From an uncultured Lachnospiraceae bacterium (lineage in GTDB: Bacteria; Bacillota; Clostridia; Lachnospirales; Lachnospiraceae), in NCBI GenBank assembly GCA_902786365.1, contig CADACD010000001.1:63893-127892 (forward strand): DNA of 64,000 nucleotides, read 5' to 3'. A program made the position numbers and the translations under genes. The notes beneath the pieces were generated by a model, which saw only the letters and a program-made list of their open reading frames with translations, did no database searches and was not told the origin of the DNA. The stretch's first letter is position 1, and every line of letters starts with the position of its first letter. This document shows positions 44,621-56,224 of this stretch, piece after piece.

Positions 44621-45364
44621 CTACTGCTCTAATTCAAACATAATCACCGAAACTATCATAAGTCCCGCTGTCTCTGTACGCAAAATACGCTTCCCAAGAG
44701 AAATTCTCTCAATATTGCAGCTGACTGCTTTTTCAATCTCCTGCTCATCAAATCCTCCCTCGGGTCCTATGAATATTCCAATGCTTAAATCTTTTTTTAC
44801 TTTCTTCATGACGTTTTTCGTTTCTGTCATGTCTTTATAATTTTCATATGGAATGAGATTTAAATCAAAATCCTTTGCATATTCCAGAGCTTCACCAAAC
44901 GACATCACATTCTCCACCTGCGGAATAATGCTTCTTCTCGACTGCTTTGCTGCACTCTTTGCTATCTCATTCCATCTTTTTAGCTTTGTCTGTTCCTTTT
45001 TTTTATCCAATTTTACGATGGCACGTTTTGTGGCAACAGGAATGATTTTATACACACCGAGTTCCACTGCTTTCTGGATAATAAGCTCCATTTTGTCACT
45101 CTTTGGAAGTCCCTGAAAAAGATATATTTTCGAAGGAAGCTCTGTTCCTTCAAATTCTTTGTCCGTAATATCAGCAATGACACTCCCATCCTCAAACTTT
45201 TTAATAGAACATAGATAATCATTTCCTTCTCCATCACTGATAAGCATTTCTTCTCCTGCTTTCATACGAAGAACATTTTTGATATGATTAACATCTTCTC
45301 CGTCAATTTGTACTTTCATCAATTCGGTATCTATCTTTTGGGGTGAAACAAAAAAATGGTGCAT
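44621..45364 (-). CDS. rsmE: 16S rRNA m3U1498 methyltransferase RsmE
   Basis: A 247-residue SPOUT methyltransferase. It shows an N-terminal PUA-like domain (HHFFVSPQKI), the KSDKMELIIQKAVELGV motif and the trefoil knot with IGPEGGFDEQEIE and SLGKRILRTETA. It methylates N3 of U1498 in 16S rRNA. It lies 35 bases after prmA, a conserved pairing. Confidence 0.95.
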   Translation of the reverse strand: MHHFFVSPQKIDTELMKVQIDGEDVNHIKNVLRMKAGEEMLISDGEGNDYLCSIKKFEDGSVIADITDKEFEGTELPSKIYLFQGLPKSDKMELIIQKAVELGVYKIIPVATKRAIVKLDKKKEQTKLKRWNEIAKSAAKQSRRSIIPQVENVMSFGEALEYAKDFDLNLIPYENYKDMTETKNVMKKVKKDLSIGIFIGPEGGFDEQEIEKAVSCNIERISLGKRILRTETAGLMIVSVIMFELEQ

Positions 45365-45399
45365 ATCTTCTCCTTTTCAAAGTATAATCATTCTTTAAC

Positions 45400-46359
45400 T
45401 TATTTTTTTCGTGCCGTTACGTTAACCCAGTCTTTCTGCCTTGTGATTTCCACAATTTCAAGACATGGATTTTTCTCAATTGCTGCTACAACATCTGCCT
45501 CTTTATCACAGATGATACCTGATGTTATAAACAAACCTCCACATTTCAGATGTGGTGCTATCACTTCCGAAAGAGGAATAATAATATCTGCAAGGATATT
45601 AGCCACAACAATATCATAGCACTCATATCCCACCTCGTCTCTTAAGGCTTTATCCTCTATCATATTACCTTCTATCAATCGAATATCTTCATTTACATCA
45701 TTTTCTATGACATTTTCTATCGATGCACTGACAGCCCTCTCATCGATATCAATTCCAAGAACTGTTCCGGCACCAAGTTTTTTACCAATAATAGAAAGTA
45801 TTCCACTTCCACATCCCACATCTAAAAGACTCGCTCCCTGCCTCATATATTTTCTCAGTTGTCTGATACAAAGCTGTGTTGTCTCATGTAATCCAGTTCC
45901 AAATGCTGTTCCAGGATCTATTTTGATTACCATTCTATAATCAGATTCATTGTCTACTATTTCCCATGTAGGTCTGATTAAAATATCGTCTACTGCAAAT
46001 GGCTTAAAGTACTCTTTCCATTTGTTTATCCAGTCAAGCTCATTTGTCGAACCTTCTTTTATCGTGACGTTTCCTACATCAACAAAATCTTTCAACTCAT
46101 CAATTCCCTCATAAATACCGGATATTATTGTATTTTCCTCTTCTTTTGATGAATCTATATCCATGTAGAATATGATATTCGCCTGTCCATCATCTTCCAT
46201 TTCAGGCAGGATATCTATATACATTGCTTTTTTATCTTCTTCTGAAATCTGACGGTTATCCTCTATCTCAAAAGTATCAATCCCATTCTCCATCAACACA
46301 CCACTTATCAGGTCTACAGCCTGCGTTGTTGTTGACAAAGTGAATTTCTTCCATTCCAT
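45400..46359 (-). CDS. prmA: Ribosomal protein L11 methyltransferase PrmA
   Basis: A 319-residue SAM methyltransferase of ribosomal protein L11. It has an N-terminal ferredoxin-like domain (MEWKKFTLSTTTQAVDLIS), the PrmA marker IDPGTAFGTGLHETT, motif I LLDVGCGSGILSI and NILADIIIPL. The true start is ATG 46359, six bases after GGAGA; a longer frame to 46431 overlaps the previous gene region and has no ribosome binding site. It leads prmA-rsmE-iscS-thiI. Confidence 0.95.
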   Translation of the reverse strand: MEWKKFTLSTTTQAVDLISGVLMENGIDTFEIEDNRQISEEDKKAMYIDILPEMEDDGQANIIFYMDIDSSKEEENTIISGIYEGIDELKDFVDVGNVTIKEGSTNELDWINKWKEYFKPFAVDDILIRPTWEIVDNESDYRMVIKIDPGTAFGTGLHETTQLCIRQLRKYMRQGASLLDVGCGSGILSIIGKKLGAGTVLGIDIDERAVSASIENVIENDVNEDIRLIEGNMIEDKALRDEVGYECYDIVVANILADIIIPLSEVIAPHLKCGGLFITSGIICDKEADVVAAIEKNPCLEIVEITRQKDWVNVTARKK

Positions 46360-46431
46360 AATTGTTCTCCATACTATATCTAATTTATATATTTCTGCCG
46401 TATCACTGTATGATAAAAAACATCTTCTCAA

Positions 46432-48549
46432 TCAATACCGGTATTCATCATCTCTTTCCACATTTTTAAACACCATCACAGTTCTAGGACCAATAATTGC
46501 ATTATTACCTTCTATAATGACATTTTTATCCTCGATATAACCTTCTTCATCCATTGTGTCTATAATGACTTTCCACTTATATTTGAATGAAATATCAGGC
46601 ATTGTAAATGTATCTCTCTCCCAGAATGTATTGATTGCTATATAAATGATATCATCTTCTGTCTCGTTCTGCTCATGTCTTCCTGCATACATGACACCTA
46701 TGAATTTTGTATCACCGCTGTATTGATTCTCAAAAGGCTTTTTACCATGTGTGCTGATTGATGGAAATCCAAGTGAACAGACCTTTGTGTTTCTTCTTAA
46801 AATACTGTGATCTTTTCTATATTTAATCACTCTTTTAAAGAAATTAAAAACATTTTTATGTTTATCAAGATTTTTCCAGTCAAGCCACGATATAATATTG
46901 TCCTGACAGTAGGCATTATTATTACCAAAGGAGGTATTGCAGAATTCATCACCTGCAAAAAACATAGGAATTCCGCGGCTTACCATGAGAACAGTACATG
47001 CATTCATCACCATTCTTCTTCTTAAATCAAGCACTTCCGGATTATCTGTCTCTCCCTCAACACCACAGTTCCAGCTGAGGTTATCATTTGTTCCGTCTGT
47101 ATTATTCCAGCCATTCGCTTCATTATGCTTGTAATTGTATGAATATAAATCATACAATGTGAATCCGTCATGACATGTGATAAAGTTTACTGATGCATTG
47201 CTTCCTCTGTAAATTTCATCATATAAGTCGGTAGATCCTGTGATACGGTTTGAGGCAAGGTAAGCACCTCCTGTGCCTTTTAAAAATGCCCTTATGTCAT
47301 CTCTATATCTTCCGTTCCACTCTGACCATCTGTTCCATGACGGAAAGCTTCCTACCTGATATAATCCGCCGGCATCCCATGCCTCAGCAATCAACCTGAC
47401 TCTTCCAAGTATCGGATCAAACGCAAGCGACTGTAAAAGTGGCGGCTTATTCATCGGTGAACCATCTTCATTACGGCCTAGAATTGTTGCAAGGTCAAAT
47501 CTAAAGCCATTCACTCTGTAATTGATTACCCAATACCTTAAACATTCAAGTATCATACTCTGCACAATTGGATGATTACAGTTTAACGTATTTCCACAGC
47601 CACTGAAGTTGTAATAATAACCATCAGGAGTGAGCATATAATAGATATTGTTGTCAAGTCCCTTAAATGAAATATAAGGACCCAGTTCATTTCCCTCTGC
47701 CGTATGATTAAACACTACATCAAGAATTACCTCTATTCCATTCTCGTTTAATTCTTTGATAAGCTGTTTTAACTCATTTCCTTCACGATTGTATTCTATC
47801 TTGGAAGTATAACTTGTATTTGGTGCAAAAAAGCTGATAGGATTATAGCCCCAATAATCAAGCAGTGTATTTCCATTCACTTCTCTTCTGTCTCTTGTCT
47901 CATCAAACTCAAATATTGGCATTAATTCTACAGCATTCACACCAAGTTCTTTTAAATACGGTATCTTCTTTCTTAATCCTTCAAAAGTTCCACGCTCATC
48001 CTCACACAATCCCGATGATTCATCTTTTGTAAATCCTCTCACATGAAGCTCATAGATAATTAAGTCCTCCATAGGGATTACCGGTTTATGAAAATTCTCC
48101 CAGTCAAAATCATTTCTTACTACCCTTGCTTTGTACACGTTATTTTTTCTGACAGGATCTCCCCATACACTCTGGCCTGTCACAGCTTTGGCGTAAGGAT
48201 CCAATAAATATTTTGTCTTATCAAAAATAAGTCCTTTCCTTGGATTATATGGTCCATCCATCCTGTATGCATACTCAAACTCTTCAATGTCAAGTCCAAA
48301 TACTATCATTGAATATACATTTCCAATCTTGTACTTCTCCGGAAACTCTATAATCGCATAAGGTTCTGTTTCTGTTCTGTGAAATAATAATAACTCGCAT
48401 GACGTTGCGTTGTTTGAATGAATTGTAAAGTTCACTCCACCCGGTATGGCAGTTGCACCATTCATCTCATACATTCCAGGTCTAATGTCAAATCCTTGTG
48501 TATTATCTAATGGAATCATATGATTTTTCCCTGTTTTCAAATTTGTCAT
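46432..48549 (-). CDS. glgX: Glycogen debranching enzyme, GlgX/isoamylase type (GH13)
   Basis: A 705-residue alpha-1,6-glucosidase of GH13_11. An N-terminal CBM48 domain (about 20-130) comes first. The barrel motifs are LDVVFNHTAE (I), GFRFDLAT with the nucleophile Asp (II), IAEAWDAGG with the acid Glu (III) and TCHDGFTLYD (IV). A C-terminal beta domain follows. It debranches stored glycogen or imported starch fragments. No other glycogen genes are nearby. It sits between dnaJ and prmA; the dnaJ side is separated by a terminator and 320 bases, so it probably has its own promoter. Confidence 0.93.
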   Translation of the reverse strand: MTNLKTGKNHMIPLDNTQGFDIRPGMYEMNGATAIPGGVNFTIHSNNATSCELLLFHRTETEPYAIIEFPEKYKIGNVYSMIVFGLDIEEFEYAYRMDGPYNPRKGLIFDKTKYLLDPYAKAVTGQSVWGDPVRKNNVYKARVVRNDFDWENFHKPVIPMEDLIIYELHVRGFTKDESSGLCEDERGTFEGLRKKIPYLKELGVNAVELMPIFEFDETRDRREVNGNTLLDYWGYNPISFFAPNTSYTSKIEYNREGNELKQLIKELNENGIEVILDVVFNHTAEGNELGPYISFKGLDNNIYYMLTPDGYYYNFSGCGNTLNCNHPIVQSMILECLRYWVINYRVNGFRFDLATILGRNEDGSPMNKPPLLQSLAFDPILGRVRLIAEAWDAGGLYQVGSFPSWNRWSEWNGRYRDDIRAFLKGTGGAYLASNRITGSTDLYDEIYRGSNASVNFITCHDGFTLYDLYSYNYKHNEANGWNNTDGTNDNLSWNCGVEGETDNPEVLDLRRRMVMNACTVLMVSRGIPMFFAGDEFCNTSFGNNNAYCQDNIISWLDWKNLDKHKNVFNFFKRVIKYRKDHSILRRNTKVCSLGFPSISTHGKKPFENQYSGDTKFIGVMYAGRHEQNETEDDIIYIAINTFWERDTFTMPDISFKYKWKVIIDTMDEEGYIEDKNVIIEGNNAIIGPRTVMVFKNVERDDEYRY

Positions 48550-48706
48550 GTTATTGTACCTCTCAGTCCGTTATTTATTTTCATATTTATTGTATTTCAT
48601 ATTCCGGCAACTGCTAACCGGATTTTCAACTCAATCTCTTATCAAATCCACTCTTCGGATTCTGTCATAGTGCATATTCTATCATATTTTTCTATAAACT
48701 GCAATC

Positions 48707-48749
48707 AAAAAGGACAGCCACACGTCTTCCCAACTGTATGGCTATCCCC
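48707..48749 (-). terminator. Terminator of the heat-shock operon
   Basis: 12-bp stem GGATAGCCATAC / GTGTGGCTGTCC (two G-U) with a 12-base loop, followed by TTTTTGATT on the minus strand, 122 bases beyond the dnaJ stop. The rest of 48550-48870 is A+T-rich; no gene is evident there. Confidence 0.88.
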
Positions 48750-48870
48750 CTGTTTTAATTTATCATTTTTCTATTTTAATGTCGACAATCCTATTTATCA
48801 TATACAATTCAGACAAAATACAAATGAAATCTGTATATATATATACTTTTCATCAATCAAATTTCACCTG

Positions 48871-50034
48871 TTAATCTTGAAATGTGTCTTTTATTTTATC
48901 AAAAATTCCCTTTTTCTTCTTATCATCTTTATTGTTTTCATCTTTGCTAACATCAAGACTACCGCCCATCGCTGTATCAAATATCTTGAGTGCTTCTTTC
49001 TGCTCTGCATTCATTCTCTCAGGAACCTGCACAACCAAAGTAACAATGTGATCGCCCCTCACGTTCTTGTTTCTAAGTGTAGGTATTCCTTTATTCTTAA
49101 GCCTAATCTTTGTATTCGTCTGTGTTCCCGGCTTGATATTAAATAAAACCTCTCCATCTATTGTCTTAATTTTAACATCACCGCCAAGCGCCGCCTGTGC
49201 AAATGTGATAGGAGATTCCGAATATACAGTATAGTCCTGACGTTCAAATACTGGATGTCTTGACATCACAACTTCTACTAATAAATCGCCTCTTTCTCCT
49301 CCGTTTACACCCGGTTCACCCTTGCCCCTGATACGAATGCTCTGTCCGTTATCAATACCTGCCGGTACTGTTACCTGTATCTTTTTGCGGCTGCTCTTAT
49401 ATCCTGTACCATAACAGTCAGGACACTTATCCTTAATAACCTGACCCTTTCCTTTACATTCTGGACAGGTCTGGACATTTCTCACCATTCCGAACAGTGA
49501 CTGCTGTGTAAACATCACCTGACCTTTACCTCCACATTTTGAACATGTGACCGGATTTGTTCCCGGCTTCGCACCCGTTCCATGACATGTACTGCACTCA
49601 TCTTTCAGCGTGAGTTCTATCTCTTTTTCACAGCCAAATGCTGCCTCTTCAAATGTCACTCTGATACTTGTTCTTATGTTCGCACCTTTCTGTGGTGCAT
49701 TCGGATTTCTGCTTCTTCCTCCGCCGAATAATCCTCCAAATATGTCTCCGAATATGTCACCCATATCTTCAAAGTTGAATTCAAATCCGCCGCCTCCGGC
49801 ACCTCCGTCAAATGCTGCATGACCGAACTGATCATATTTCTGTCTTTTTTCACTGTCACTTAAGACAGCATATGCTTCACTTGCTTCTTTAAATTTTGCC
49901 TCTGCTTCCTGGTCTCCCGGATTTGCATCAGGATGATATTTCTTTGCTAACACTCTGTATGCCTTTTTGATTGCTGCATCATCGGCATTTTTATCGACAC
50001 CAAGAACCTCGTAATAATCTCTTTTATCTGCCAT
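48871..50034 (-). CDS. dnaJ: Chaperone DnaJ
   Basis: A 387-residue type I J protein: J domain with HPD ([10 protein letters not shown]), Gly/Phe-rich segment (about 72-105), four zinc repeats ([32 protein letters not shown]) and two C-terminal substrate-binding domains. It stimulates DnaK ATPase. It is last in hrcA-grpE-dnaK-dnaJ, 166 bases after dnaK. The last 35 residues form a charged Lys/Asp tail. Confidence 0.97.
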   Translation of the reverse strand: MADKRDYYEVLGVDKNADDAAIKKAYRVLAKKYHPDANPGDQEAEAKFKEASEAYAVLSDSEKRQKYDQFGHAAFDGGAGGGGFEFNFEDMGDIFGDIFGGLFGGGRSRNPNAPQKGANIRTSIRVTFEEAAFGCEKEIELTLKDECSTCHGTGAKPGTNPVTCSKCGGKGQVMFTQQSLFGMVRNVQTCPECKGKGQVIKDKCPDCYGTGYKSSRKKIQVTVPAGIDNGQSIRIRGKGEPGVNGGERGDLLVEVVMSRHPVFERQDYTVYSESPITFAQAALGGDVKIKTIDGEVLFNIKPGTQTNTKIRLKNKGIPTLRNKNVRGDHIVTLVVQVPERMNAEQKEALKIFDTAMGGSLDVSKDENNKDDKKKKGIFDKIKDTFQD

Positions 50035-50200
50035 AATAATCCTCCATTCAAGAGGGTTTGCAAAAACTTACACAAACCCAAATACGCCGCTTTAGAAACC
50101 GATATGATTTCTAAAACGACATATTGTATAAATCACATTATTTCAAATCAGATGTCATTATATCGTAACTTCTGAGAGATTTCAAATGTTATTTTATCCT

Positions 50201-52102
<1,902 letters not shown>

Positions 52103-52134
52103 TCAATCTATATTCTATTAGCTATCTGCATATA

Positions 52135-52812
52135 CTAGTTTGCCACTTTTACCATACTGTGACGAACGACTGTGTCTCTGTAGGTGTAACCTTTCTGTAA
52201 CACCTCTGCAACAACATTCTCCCCTAGTTCTTCATCTTCAACATGCATTACTGCATTGTGAAGATTTGGGTCGAATTCCTTTCCTTCTGCCTCAATTTCT
52301 TTTACTCCTGCATCTTCAAGTGTTTTGACAAGCTGTTGATAAATCTTATCCATACCTTCAGCAAACGGTGTTGCTTTTTCTTCTTCTGATACTGTGCTAA
52401 AACCTCTCTCGAAATTATCGACAACAGGAAGTATCTTTTCTATAATGTCTTTTGCACCAATTTCATACATTGCTGATTTTTCTTTTTCTGAACGCTTTCT
52501 GAAATTGTCAAATTCTGCAAATGTTCTCTTATACTTGTCAGTGAGTTCCTCAATCAGTAAATCTTTTTTGTCTTTCTTTTTCTTAAACAAACTATTATTC
52601 TCACTTTCCTCTGTATCTTCCGATGCTACATCTTCACTTTCTTTCACTTCTTCATTCTGTCCATCAGAATCAATTGCTTCATCACTTGAATTTTCTGTCT
52701 GTTCTTTTGATGTAAATTCTGAATTTCCATCATTTACTACTGCGTCATCAGTATTACCTTTGTTTTCTTCTGTATCAACTGTTTCATCTATATTTGTATT
52801 CTTATCTTCCAC
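52135..52812 (-). CDS. grpE: Nucleotide exchange factor GrpE
   Basis: A 225-residue GrpE. The first about 95 residues are Glu/Asp/Ser-rich and disordered; then comes the long dimer coiled coil (LTDKYKRTFAEFDNFRKRSEKEK) and a C-terminal beta domain (DPNLHNAVMHVEDEELGENVVAEVLQKGY in pieces). It releases ADP from DnaK. It follows hrcA by 21 bases and precedes dnaK by 62. Confidence 0.95.
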   Translation of the reverse strand: MEDKNTNIDETVDTEENKGNTDDAVVNDGNSEFTSKEQTENSSDEAIDSDGQNEEVKESEDVASEDTEESENNSLFKKKKDKKDLLIEELTDKYKRTFAEFDNFRKRSEKEKSAMYEIGAKDIIEKILPVVDNFERGFSTVSEEEKATPFAEGMDKIYQQLVKTLEDAGVKEIEAEGKEFDPNLHNAVMHVEDEELGENVVAEVLQKGYTYRDTVVRHSMVKVAN

Positions 52813-52833
52813 TTAACTAATTCCACCTTTCTT

Positions 52834-53892
52834 TCAGTCATGCTTTTTAAATCTGTCATCTAACTGTGACTTGACAGCCTTTAAAGCCTCCACTACCTTT
52901 TCGTAATCCATCCTTTTCGGACCGACGATACCGATTGTACCGGTGACACCTTCTTCTATTTCATAAGTTGCAGTGACAACACTGCAGTCTTTCATAGACT
53001 GTACGGAAGTTTCATTTCCGATATATACCTGAATCACTTCTTTATTTTGCGAGCTGTCTTCTTTATCAACAAGAAGATTTGTAAGCAGATTTTTTTCTTC
53101 AAATGTATTGATAATCTCACTTGCTGTACTACTCTCACTAAGTTCAGGATATTTGAATATATTCGTTGTCCCGCTTGTGTAAACCTTGAAGTCATCTTCA
53201 TCGGCAAGTGCAAGTCCCACAACATCTATGATATCTCTGACGAGCTGCATATGTTCTGCTGCCTGTCCTGTCATTTTCGAAATCAATCCTATATTCATCT
53301 CTTCTAATGAAAGTCCGTTTAAACTCGTATTAAAAATAATATTCAGTTTAAGAACCGTTTCATTATCGATTGTCTCTTTTAAAGTGATTATTCTGTTTTT
53401 AATAATATTGCCTTCTGCGACAATGACACATAAAAGTTTATTTTCCTCAAACAGTGAAAGCTGGATAAATTTAAGTCTCCGTCCCCTATGATTGATAGGC
53501 GTTGTAATCATCGTTGCATAATTCGTATTATTTGCAAGAAGCTTCGCTGTGTTCTGCAAAAGTTCTTCTACCTTCTCAACCTTGTCATTTAAGAATTCCT
53601 GAACTTCGTTTAATTCTCTTTCTTTTTTGTTAAGCTCAGTCTCTTTTTCTCTCATCAGGTTGTCAACATAGAGTCTGTAACCCATATCTGTCGGTATTCT
53701 TCCTGACGAAGTATGTGGCTGAACAATATATCCCATCTCCTCTAAATCCGCCATCTCATTTCTGATTGTAGCGGAACTTAAATTCAAATCTGTGTACTTT
53801 GAAATTGTTCTTGAACCTACCGGTTCACCTGTCTCAAGGTAATTCTTGATAACTGCATTTAAAATCTTTAGTTTTCTTTCAGCTAATTCCAT
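52834..53892 (-). CDS. hrcA: Heat-inducible repressor HrcA
   Basis: A 352-residue repressor that binds CIRCE and is folded by GroE. The N-terminal winged helix has MELAERKLKILNAVIKNYLE, and TIRNEMADLEEMGYIVQPHTSSGR is the recognition part. GAF-like and insert domains follow, ending with IGIVGPKRMDYEKVV. The start is ATG 53892, 9 bases after AAAGGA; the longer frame to 53964 runs into CIRCE. First gene of the operon, 61 bases downstream of the operator. Confidence 0.96.
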   Translation of the reverse strand: MELAERKLKILNAVIKNYLETGEPVGSRTISKYTDLNLSSATIRNEMADLEEMGYIVQPHTSSGRIPTDMGYRLYVDNLMREKETELNKKERELNEVQEFLNDKVEKVEELLQNTAKLLANNTNYATMITTPINHRGRRLKFIQLSLFEENKLLCVIVAEGNIIKNRIITLKETIDNETVLKLNIIFNTSLNGLSLEEMNIGLISKMTGQAAEHMQLVRDIIDVVGLALADEDDFKVYTSGTTNIFKYPELSESSTASEIINTFEEKNLLTNLLVDKEDSSQNKEVIQVYIGNETSVQSMKDCSVVTATYEIEEGVTGTIGIVGPKRMDYEKVVEALKAVKSQLDDRFKKHD

Positions 53893-53953
53893 ATGATAAA
53901 TTCCTTTCAAATATTTAGGTAAGTTCATATGTTGCGTTTTGTTTTTTAACTTG

Positions 53954-53980
53954 TTAGCACTCACTCGATAAGAGTGCTAA
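53954..53980 (-). promoter_or_regulatory. CIRCE operator (HrcA binding site)
   Basis: TTAGCACTC, nine bases, GAGTGCTAA: an exact match to the consensus CIRCE. It lies just downstream of the -10 box of the hrcA promoter, so HrcA binding would block transcription of hrcA-grpE-dnaK-dnaJ until heat or misfolded proteins tie up GroE. Confidence 0.98.
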
Positions 53981-53994
53981 TTGTTTATAGGAAT

Positions 53995-54023
53995 AAGATA
54001 GCACTTGTATTTTCATTTGTCAA
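53995..54023 (-). promoter_or_regulatory. Sigma-A promoter of the heat-shock operon
   Basis: On the minus strand TTGACA (54018-54023), exactly 17 bases, TATCTT (53995-54000). CIRCE begins 14 bases after the -10. Confidence 0.92.
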
Positions 54024-54050
54024 CACCTTTTGAAAATTTTTTTATAAAAT

Positions 54051-54090
54051 AAATAGGCGATATCATCTTATCTACTGATATCACCTATTT
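54051..54090 (-). terminator. Inverted repeat, terminator-like, upstream of hrcA
   Basis: Arms AAATAGGTGATATCA and TGATATCGCCTATTT pair over 15 bases with one G-U and a 10-base loop. It sits between the DHH remnant and the hrcA promoter, and probably ends transcripts coming from the aminotransferase side. Confidence 0.7.
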
Positions 54091-54122
54091 ACACCTCATA
54101 TATGTCTTTCATCTCATTTTAA

Positions 54123-54323
54123 TTACAATAGTTTCTTCGTCTTTCGTCTTGCAGCCATCAAATCTCCCTGCTTTATGATATTCAAAAATCTATGCTTCAC
54201 TATTTCTTCTATATTATTATGCCATGTCTTCTTTTCATTCTGGTATATCACTCCTCCTGCCATGCCAGCATGCCCACCGCCACTGCCTATCCCTGTCAGT
54301 GCGTCTGATATCAGTTTTCCGGT
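54123..54323 (-). pseudogene. C-terminal remnant of a DHH/DHHA1 phosphoesterase
   Basis: Reading the minus strand from 54323 gives 66 codons ending in TAA at 54123, beginning TGKLISDALTGIGSGGGHAG and continuing MAGGVIYQNEKKTW. The GSGGGHAGMAGG segment is the DHHA1 signature, which ends the NrnA/YtqI-type phosphoesterases (nanoRNA or cyclic dinucleotide breakdown). Immediately before it an in-frame TAA (54326) follows a short ATG-started run, and the DHH domain of about 250 residues is absent. No ribosome binding site or start is evident. I call it a decayed gene fragment. The rest of 54024-54401 holds the heat-shock promoter upstream sequence and an inverted repeat. Confidence 0.8.
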
Positions 54324-54401
54324 TTACGCATATATAAATTTTTTCATAAATAGAGAGTCAAAGCATAAAACAAGACTATCCCTTCTAAGTATAAATCTGT
54401 T

Positions 54402-55478
54402 TTATTTCTTACATATACTGATAATTCCATCTAAAACTTCATTCACATTATTTTCTGTGGCATTTTCACCCATATGACCGATTCTTATCACTTTCCCTGC
54501 AAATGCTCCAAATGAACCGGCAATCATAATGTTATACCTCTTTTTCATCTCATCTATGATATATTTATCTGTCAGCCCTTCCGGTACTAAAAAAGCTGTT
54601 ACCGTATTGGAATATCCACTCTCCCCATATAACTTAAATCCATTTTCTAACAATGTGTTTCTTACTTTTTTTGCAAGTTTTTCATGACGTTTTAACATAT
54701 CAGGATCATTTTTAATATTGTCAAATGCAGCTCTTAGTCCATATATATCACTGATTGGCATTGTATATGGAAACCATTTATTTTCATAATATCCCTCAAA
54801 AATACCAAGATTACAATAAAAAGAAGCCACCGGTACTTTTCTGTTCTTGATAATGTCTTTTGCAGTATCACTCATTGTCACAAAGGTAAGGCCTGCCGGT
54901 GCGGAAACTGCCTTTTGAGAACCACCACATAAGACATCTATCTGAAATTCATCTACATTGACATATTCTCCAAACATCGCTGACACAGAATCGACCACGG
55001 TTGCTATTTGATATTTCTTTAATAGAGGACAGATTTTTGATATATCATTTAATATTCCACTCGGTGTATCACAGTGGACAACTGTGGCATACTTGAAGTT
55101 ATTGTCATTTTCAAGAAATTGTTCTAACTGACTGACATCAATCTCATTTTTGTAATCAACTGTATATAAAACAGGTTCTCCACCATATATTTTTACAAAA
55201 TCTGCAAATCCTTTCCCAAATTCACCATTATCAAGCACCAGTACCCTGTCCCCCGGCTCTGTAAGACTTGCGCATGCTGCCTCAAGCCCCAATATACCTT
55301 CTCCACTTAATATAAGTGTTTCATTTTCTGTATGCAAAAGACTGCTGATGAGTTCACATGTCTCCTTATAAAAATCATAAAATTCAAGATCTAAATCCGG
55401 ATTGGTACATTCCTTTGCTCTGGCAAGCCTTACATTTTCAGCAACCTGTGTCGGTCCCGGTGTCATTATTTTATACAT
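54402..55478 (-). CDS. PLP-dependent class V aminotransferase
   Basis: A 358-residue alanine-glyoxylate / serine-pyruvate aminotransferase-like enzyme. The start YKIMTPGPTQVAENV is typical; the phosphate-binding turn is LSGEGILGLEAA; VVDSVSAMFGEYVN carries the PLP Asp; and the Schiff-base Lys is in GGSQKAVSAPAG. The family (also PhnW, purine-linked ureidoglycine aminotransferases) transfers amino groups between small amino and oxo acids; the substrate cannot be assigned. Its start has an AGGAAGAG site, and it lies 73 bases after the ECF transporter gene, probably in one operon. Confidence 0.86.
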   Translation of the reverse strand: MYKIMTPGPTQVAENVRLARAKECTNPDLDLEFYDFYKETCELISSLLHTENETLILSGEGILGLEAACASLTEPGDRVLVLDNGEFGKGFADFVKIYGGEPVLYTVDYKNEIDVSQLEQFLENDNNFKYATVVHCDTPSGILNDISKICPLLKKYQIATVVDSVSAMFGEYVNVDEFQIDVLCGGSQKAVSAPAGLTFVTMSDTAKDIIKNRKVPVASFYCNLGIFEGYYENKWFPYTMPISDIYGLRAAFDNIKNDPDMLKRHEKLAKKVRNTLLENGFKLYGESGYSNTVTAFLVPEGLTDKYIIDEMKKRYNIMIAGSFGAFAGKVIRIGHMGENATENNVNEVLDGIISICKK

Positions 55479-55551
55479 ATTTTCTCTTCCTTTCTCTGCT
55501 AATATTTATCATTCAAATCTTTCCATTCATAAAACCTGATTCAATATATCT

Positions 55552-56100
55552 TTATTCCTTATCAAAAATATTCTTTGCCGCCTTACCAAGTCTTACTGAA
55601 ATCGGCAACACTACAATTCCGGCAACTGCCACCTGAACGATATTTCCCGGTATTGAGCTTGCCGGTGTAAACATATTGCCATATAAAATCCACTCTGTGA
55701 TATAGTATCCCACTACTTTAATAACAAGTGCTACGAGTACAGCAGTCAGGTTTCTTGCATAAGAATTTTTGTTTCCTGAAATTTTTCCTACAGCAAATCC
55801 CATCATTCCCACAACAATCAATGTAAATGGTGCCCATGATACCCAGCCTGATGTCAGATCAAACAATGCCATACCTACACCTCCTGCTATCATTCCCACT
55901 TTCCAGCCAAACAGAATTGCAGCAATGAACAAAGGGATATTTCCCAAATGCACAAGTCCACCTTTTGCCATAATTGGAAGTCTGATATTGACAAATGCTG
56001 TAAATACATAAGTCAATGCAATAAATACTGCTGTTACTGCTATATTTTGAACATTACTGAGTGCTATTGTATTATTTTTTGTTTGAACTTCTCCTATCAT
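55552..56100 (-). CDS. ECF transporter substrate-binding (S) component
   Basis: A 182-residue membrane protein with about six hydrophobic helices. The N-terminal helix carries the Ala-x-x-x-Ala type groove (AVTAVFIALTYVFTAFVN); GGLVHLGNIPLFIAAILFG and GMALFDLTSGWVSW are typical of S-components in the broad PF07155-like group. Such proteins bind a vitamin or precursor and dock with a shared EcfA-EcfA'-EcfT module, not encoded here. The substrate is unknown; I saw no recognisable riboswitch upstream. The adjacent aminotransferase may act on the imported compound, which is inference. The AAGGG site precedes ATG 56100. Confidence 0.82.
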   Translation of the reverse strand: MIGEVQTKNNTIALSNVQNIAVTAVFIALTYVFTAFVNIRLPIMAKGGLVHLGNIPLFIAAILFGWKVGMIAGGVGMALFDLTSGWVSWAPFTLIVVGMMGFAVGKISGNKNSYARNLTAVLVALVIKVVGYYITEWILYGNMFTPASSIPGNIVQVAVAGIVVLPISVRLGKAAKNIFDKE

Positions 56101-56194
56101 ATCAATGCCCTTGCACAGCCTATGTCATTACTCACTTTTCCCACTTCAAAAATGTGCGAAATACATAATGTTGAATAATAACTCTGCCGTACAT
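56097..56194 (-). other. Two overlapping mini-ORFs in the ECF leader
   Basis: ATG 56194 begins a 20-codon frame (MYGRVIIQHYVFRTFLKWEK) with AAAGGA just before it. Its TGA overlaps GTG 56135 of a 12-codon frame (VSNDIGCARALI, GTG read as Met). That frame's TGA overlaps the ATG of the ECF gene (ATGA). The chain of 1-4 base overlaps looks like a translationally coupled leader, but the frames are short enough to arise by chance. The second could also be a remnant of a decayed gene. The interval 56245-56445 shows nothing I can interpret. Confidence 0.3.
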
Positions 56195-56224
56195 TTTCCT
56201 TTCTAATATTTTTTATTTGATTTT

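Noticed and set aside
48520-49146. 208-codon plus-strand frame across the glgX-dnaJ gap
   Set aside because: It overlaps dnaJ in antisense and runs through the minus-strand terminator; composition is Phe/Ile/His-rich as expected from A+T-rich noncoding DNA.
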